Origin: an uncultured Sphingomonadaceae bacterium
GTDB lineage: Bacteria > Pseudomonadota > Alphaproteobacteria > Sphingomonadales > Sphingomonadaceae
DNA: 9,708 nt
Direction: 5' to 3'
NCBI GenBank assembly: GCA_946480515.1
Contig: CAMLKX010000056.1
Span: 1 to 9,708 of the forward strand
The translations under genes were made by a program, and so were the position numbers. Position 1 is the stretch's first letter. Every line of letters begins with the position of its first letter. This document shows positions 8,150 to 9,708 of this stretch, piece by piece. Below the pieces are notes generated by a model, which saw only the letters and a program-made list of their open reading frames with translations, did no database searches and was not told the DNA's origin.

Positions 8150-8572
8150 GTGCAACTCATCTCCCTGACCTACACCAGCTTCGCGAGCCTCGACGTGACG
8201 GCCGAAGATGTTGCGGAAATCCACCGGTCGGCGCGCGAGAATAATGCGCTGGACGGGATTACTGGCCTGCTGATCTTCAATGGCACTCACTTCCTGCAGG
8301 TCATTGAAGGGAGCGAGGACGCGATCGACGACCTGGTCGAGCGGCTCCGTCGAGATTCTCGTCACCGGAGCATCGAGCTCCGGGACCGCCGCTCGATCGA
8401 GCAGCGCTGCTTCAAGGATTGGTCGATGGAGCTGGTCCACGTGAAGACCCGCTATCACGACGCGCAGGAGACGATCACCAAAGTGCTTCCCACCGCGCTG
8501 CCGGACGAGGTGAGCGGCCGGATCATGGCCATGGTCGCGCAGATCAGCGCAACGGTGGAACTTCCCGACTAG
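8150..8572 (+). CDS. Stand-alone BLUF domain blue-light sensor (FAD-binding)
   Basis: A 140-residue protein made almost entirely of one BLUF domain (about 2-97) plus a C-terminal helical cap (about 100-140). BLUF domains bind FAD, and blue light rearranges hydrogen bonds around the flavin. All key positions are present: Tyr8 (in LTYTS), Asn32 ([15 protein letters not shown]), Gln50 (FLQVIEG), and Trp91 and Met93 (DWSMELV). The spacings Tyr-Asn 24, Tyr-Gln 42, Tyr-Trp 83 and Tyr-Met 85 equal those of AppA (Tyr21, Asn45, Gln63, Trp104, Met106), so photochemistry should be intact. There is no EAL, GGDEF or cyclase output domain, so signalling must go through a protein partner, as in short BLUF proteins such as PixD and BlrB. 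The GTG start is supported by GAAGG. It is 23 bases after the EF-hand gene. Its stop codon interlocks with that of trmFO in one CTAG. Confidence 0.93.
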   Translation: MQLISLTYTSFASLDVTAEDVAEIHRSARENNALDGITGLLIFNGTHFLQVIEGSEDAIDDLVERLRRDSRHRSIELRDRRSIEQRCFKDWSMELVHVKTRYHDAQETITKVLPTALPDEVSGRIMAMVAQISATVELPD

Positions 8573-9708
8573 GCAGTCTGCGGAACCCGTTCCTCGAGCG
8601 TTTCAAGCCAATCGCCAAATGCCGCACGCGCCCGATCGGTATACATCCGCTTGCGATCGGCTTTTCGGGTGCGGCCGGGGATCGGCGGCATCAAACCGAA
8701 ACTCACATTCATCGGCTGGAAGGTTTCCGCCTCCGCCCCGCCTGTGATGTGCCGAAGCAGCGCTCCGAGCGCTGTTTCGACCGGCGGCGGACAAAGCTCT
8801 GTTCCGTGATGTTCAGCGGTTGCGAAGCGGGCAGCCAGCAGGCCGATGGCGGCGCTTTCGACATAGCCTTCGCAGCCGGTGATCTGACCCGCGAACCGGA
8901 TGTTGGGCCGGCTCTTCAACCGTAGTCTACTATCGAGCAGTCGCGGCGAATTGATGAAGCTGTTGCGGTGGATTCCGCCGAGCCGCGCAAATTCCGCGTT
9001 TTGCAGCCCTGGAATGGTTCGGAAAATCCGCACCTGCTCCGAATGTTTCAGCTTGGTCTGGAACCCGACCATGTTCCACAAGGTCCCGAGCGCATTGTCC
9101 TGCCGAAGCTGGACCACGGCATGGGGCCAACGGCCTGTTCGCGGATCATCCAGCCCGACCGGCTTCATCGGTCCGTGGCGGAGCGTGTCGACGCCTCTCG
9201 CGGCCATGACCTCGATCGGCATGCAGCCTTCGAAATAGGGGGTATCGCGTTCCCAATCCTTGAACTCCGTTTTTTCACCCGCATTGAGGGCCGCGATAAA
9301 CGCTTCATATTCCTCGCGATTGAGCGGGCAGTTGATGTAGTCGCTGCCGCTCCCCTTGTTCCAGCGGGACTGGAGCCAGCACAACGACATGTCGATGCTG
9401 TCGCGGTGAACGATCGGGGCAAGCGCATCGAAGAAGGCAAGGGCGTCGCTTCCCGTCTCGGTTGCGATGGCGTCCGCGAGCCCGGCGCCGGTCAGCGGGC
9501 CTGTCGCGATGATCGCCGGATGATCGGGCAGCCGATCGACTTGCTCACGCATGAGGTGGATGTTGGGGTGATGTTCGATCGCGCGGGTTACCTCCCCAGC
9601 GAAGGCGTCGCGGTCGACCGCGAGCGCTGATCCAGCGGGAACACGATGGACGTCCGCCGCCTTCAGGATGAGCGAGCCGAGCGCCCGCATCTCCTGATGC
9701 AGCAGACC
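8569..9708 (-). CDS. trmFO: tRNA (uracil-5-)-methyltransferase TrmFO, folate/FAD-dependent (N-terminus beyond window)
   Basis: The frame runs off the right edge; 379 residues are present, from [20 protein letters not shown] to the end. TrmFO makes 5-methyluridine at position 54 of the tRNA T-loop, using methylenetetrahydrofolate as carbon donor and FADH2 as reductant. Visible signatures are [53 protein letters not shown] and the catalytic-type motif [15 protein letters not shown], whose Cys codon is at 9225-9223 and corresponds to Cys226 of the B. subtilis enzyme. Also present are the [15 protein letters not shown] and NMVGFQTKL segments, and the flavin-binding closing motif [17 protein letters not shown]. 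The missing part is the N-terminal GxGxxG dinucleotide-binding segment, about 70 residues. The gene converges on the BLUF gene and shares its stop region. Confidence 0.95.
   Translation of the reverse strand, partial: GLLHQEMRALGSLILKAADVHRVPAGSALAVDRDAFAGEVTRAIEHHPNIHLMREQVDRLPDHPAIIATGPLTGAGLADAIATETGSDALAFFDALAPIVHRDSIDMSLCWLQSRWNKGSGSDYINCPLNREEYEAFIAALNAGEKTEFKDWERDTPYFEGCMPIEVMAARGVDTLRHGPMKPVGLDDPRTGRWPHAVVQLRQDNALGTLWNMVGFQTKLKHSEQVRIFRTIPGLQNAEFARLGGIHRNSFINSPRLLDSRLRLKSRPNIRFAGQITGCEGYVESAAIGLLAARFATAEHHGTELCPPPVETALGALLRHITGGAEAETFQPMNVSFGLMPPIPGRTRKADRKRMYTDRARAAFGDWLETLEERVPQTA

Overview
The window looks like chromosomal core DNA of a sphingomonad-type alphaproteobacterium (Sphingomonas, Sphingomicrobium or a relative). 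The reasons are high G+C, the order enolase - FtsB-like protein - pyruvate dehydrogenase E1 alpha - E1 beta, an E1 beta subunit with its own lipoyl domain, and a DUF4170 protein and a folate-dependent TrmFO, both common in this group. I see no transposase, integrase, phage, CRISPR array, rRNA or tRNA, and no gene-free stretch over 300 bases.

Layout. (1) 1-807, plus strand: the last 59 codons of greA, overlapping a rhomboid-family membrane protease. (2) 2649-778, minus strand: four tightly coupled small membrane-protein genes (YqjD/DUF883-like, YqjE/phage-holin-like, DUF3618, and an unnamed single-span protein), then a DUF4170 gene whose 3' end runs antisense into the rhomboid gene. (3) 2653-2763: a compact divergent promoter region. 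(4) 2764-6964, plus strand: eno, ftsB-like, pdhA, pdhB. This links the last steps of glycolysis to entry into the TCA cycle; the E2 and E3 genes are not here. (5) 7002-8572, plus strand: a degenerate squalene/phytoene-synthase-fold protein resembling the complex I assembly factor NDUFAF6, a membrane-anchored triple EF-hand protein, and a stand-alone BLUF blue-light sensor. (6) 9708-8569, minus strand: most of trmFO, whose stop codon interlocks with that of the BLUF gene in one CTAG.

Many genes overlap or nearly touch, and several starts are non-ATG: GTG for eno, the BLUF gene and probably the holin-like gene, and TTG for pdhA. The most notable points are: the squalene/phytoene-synthase-like gene, whose recognisable coding sequence begins upstream of any ordinary start codon and across a perfect hairpin; the four-gene envelope-stress-like module with a possible degenerate EcfG-type promoter; and the neighbouring EF-hand and BLUF genes, whose sensing motifs look intact. 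I found no convincing wholly new system. The window is mostly well-ordered core genome with a few under-characterised small proteins.
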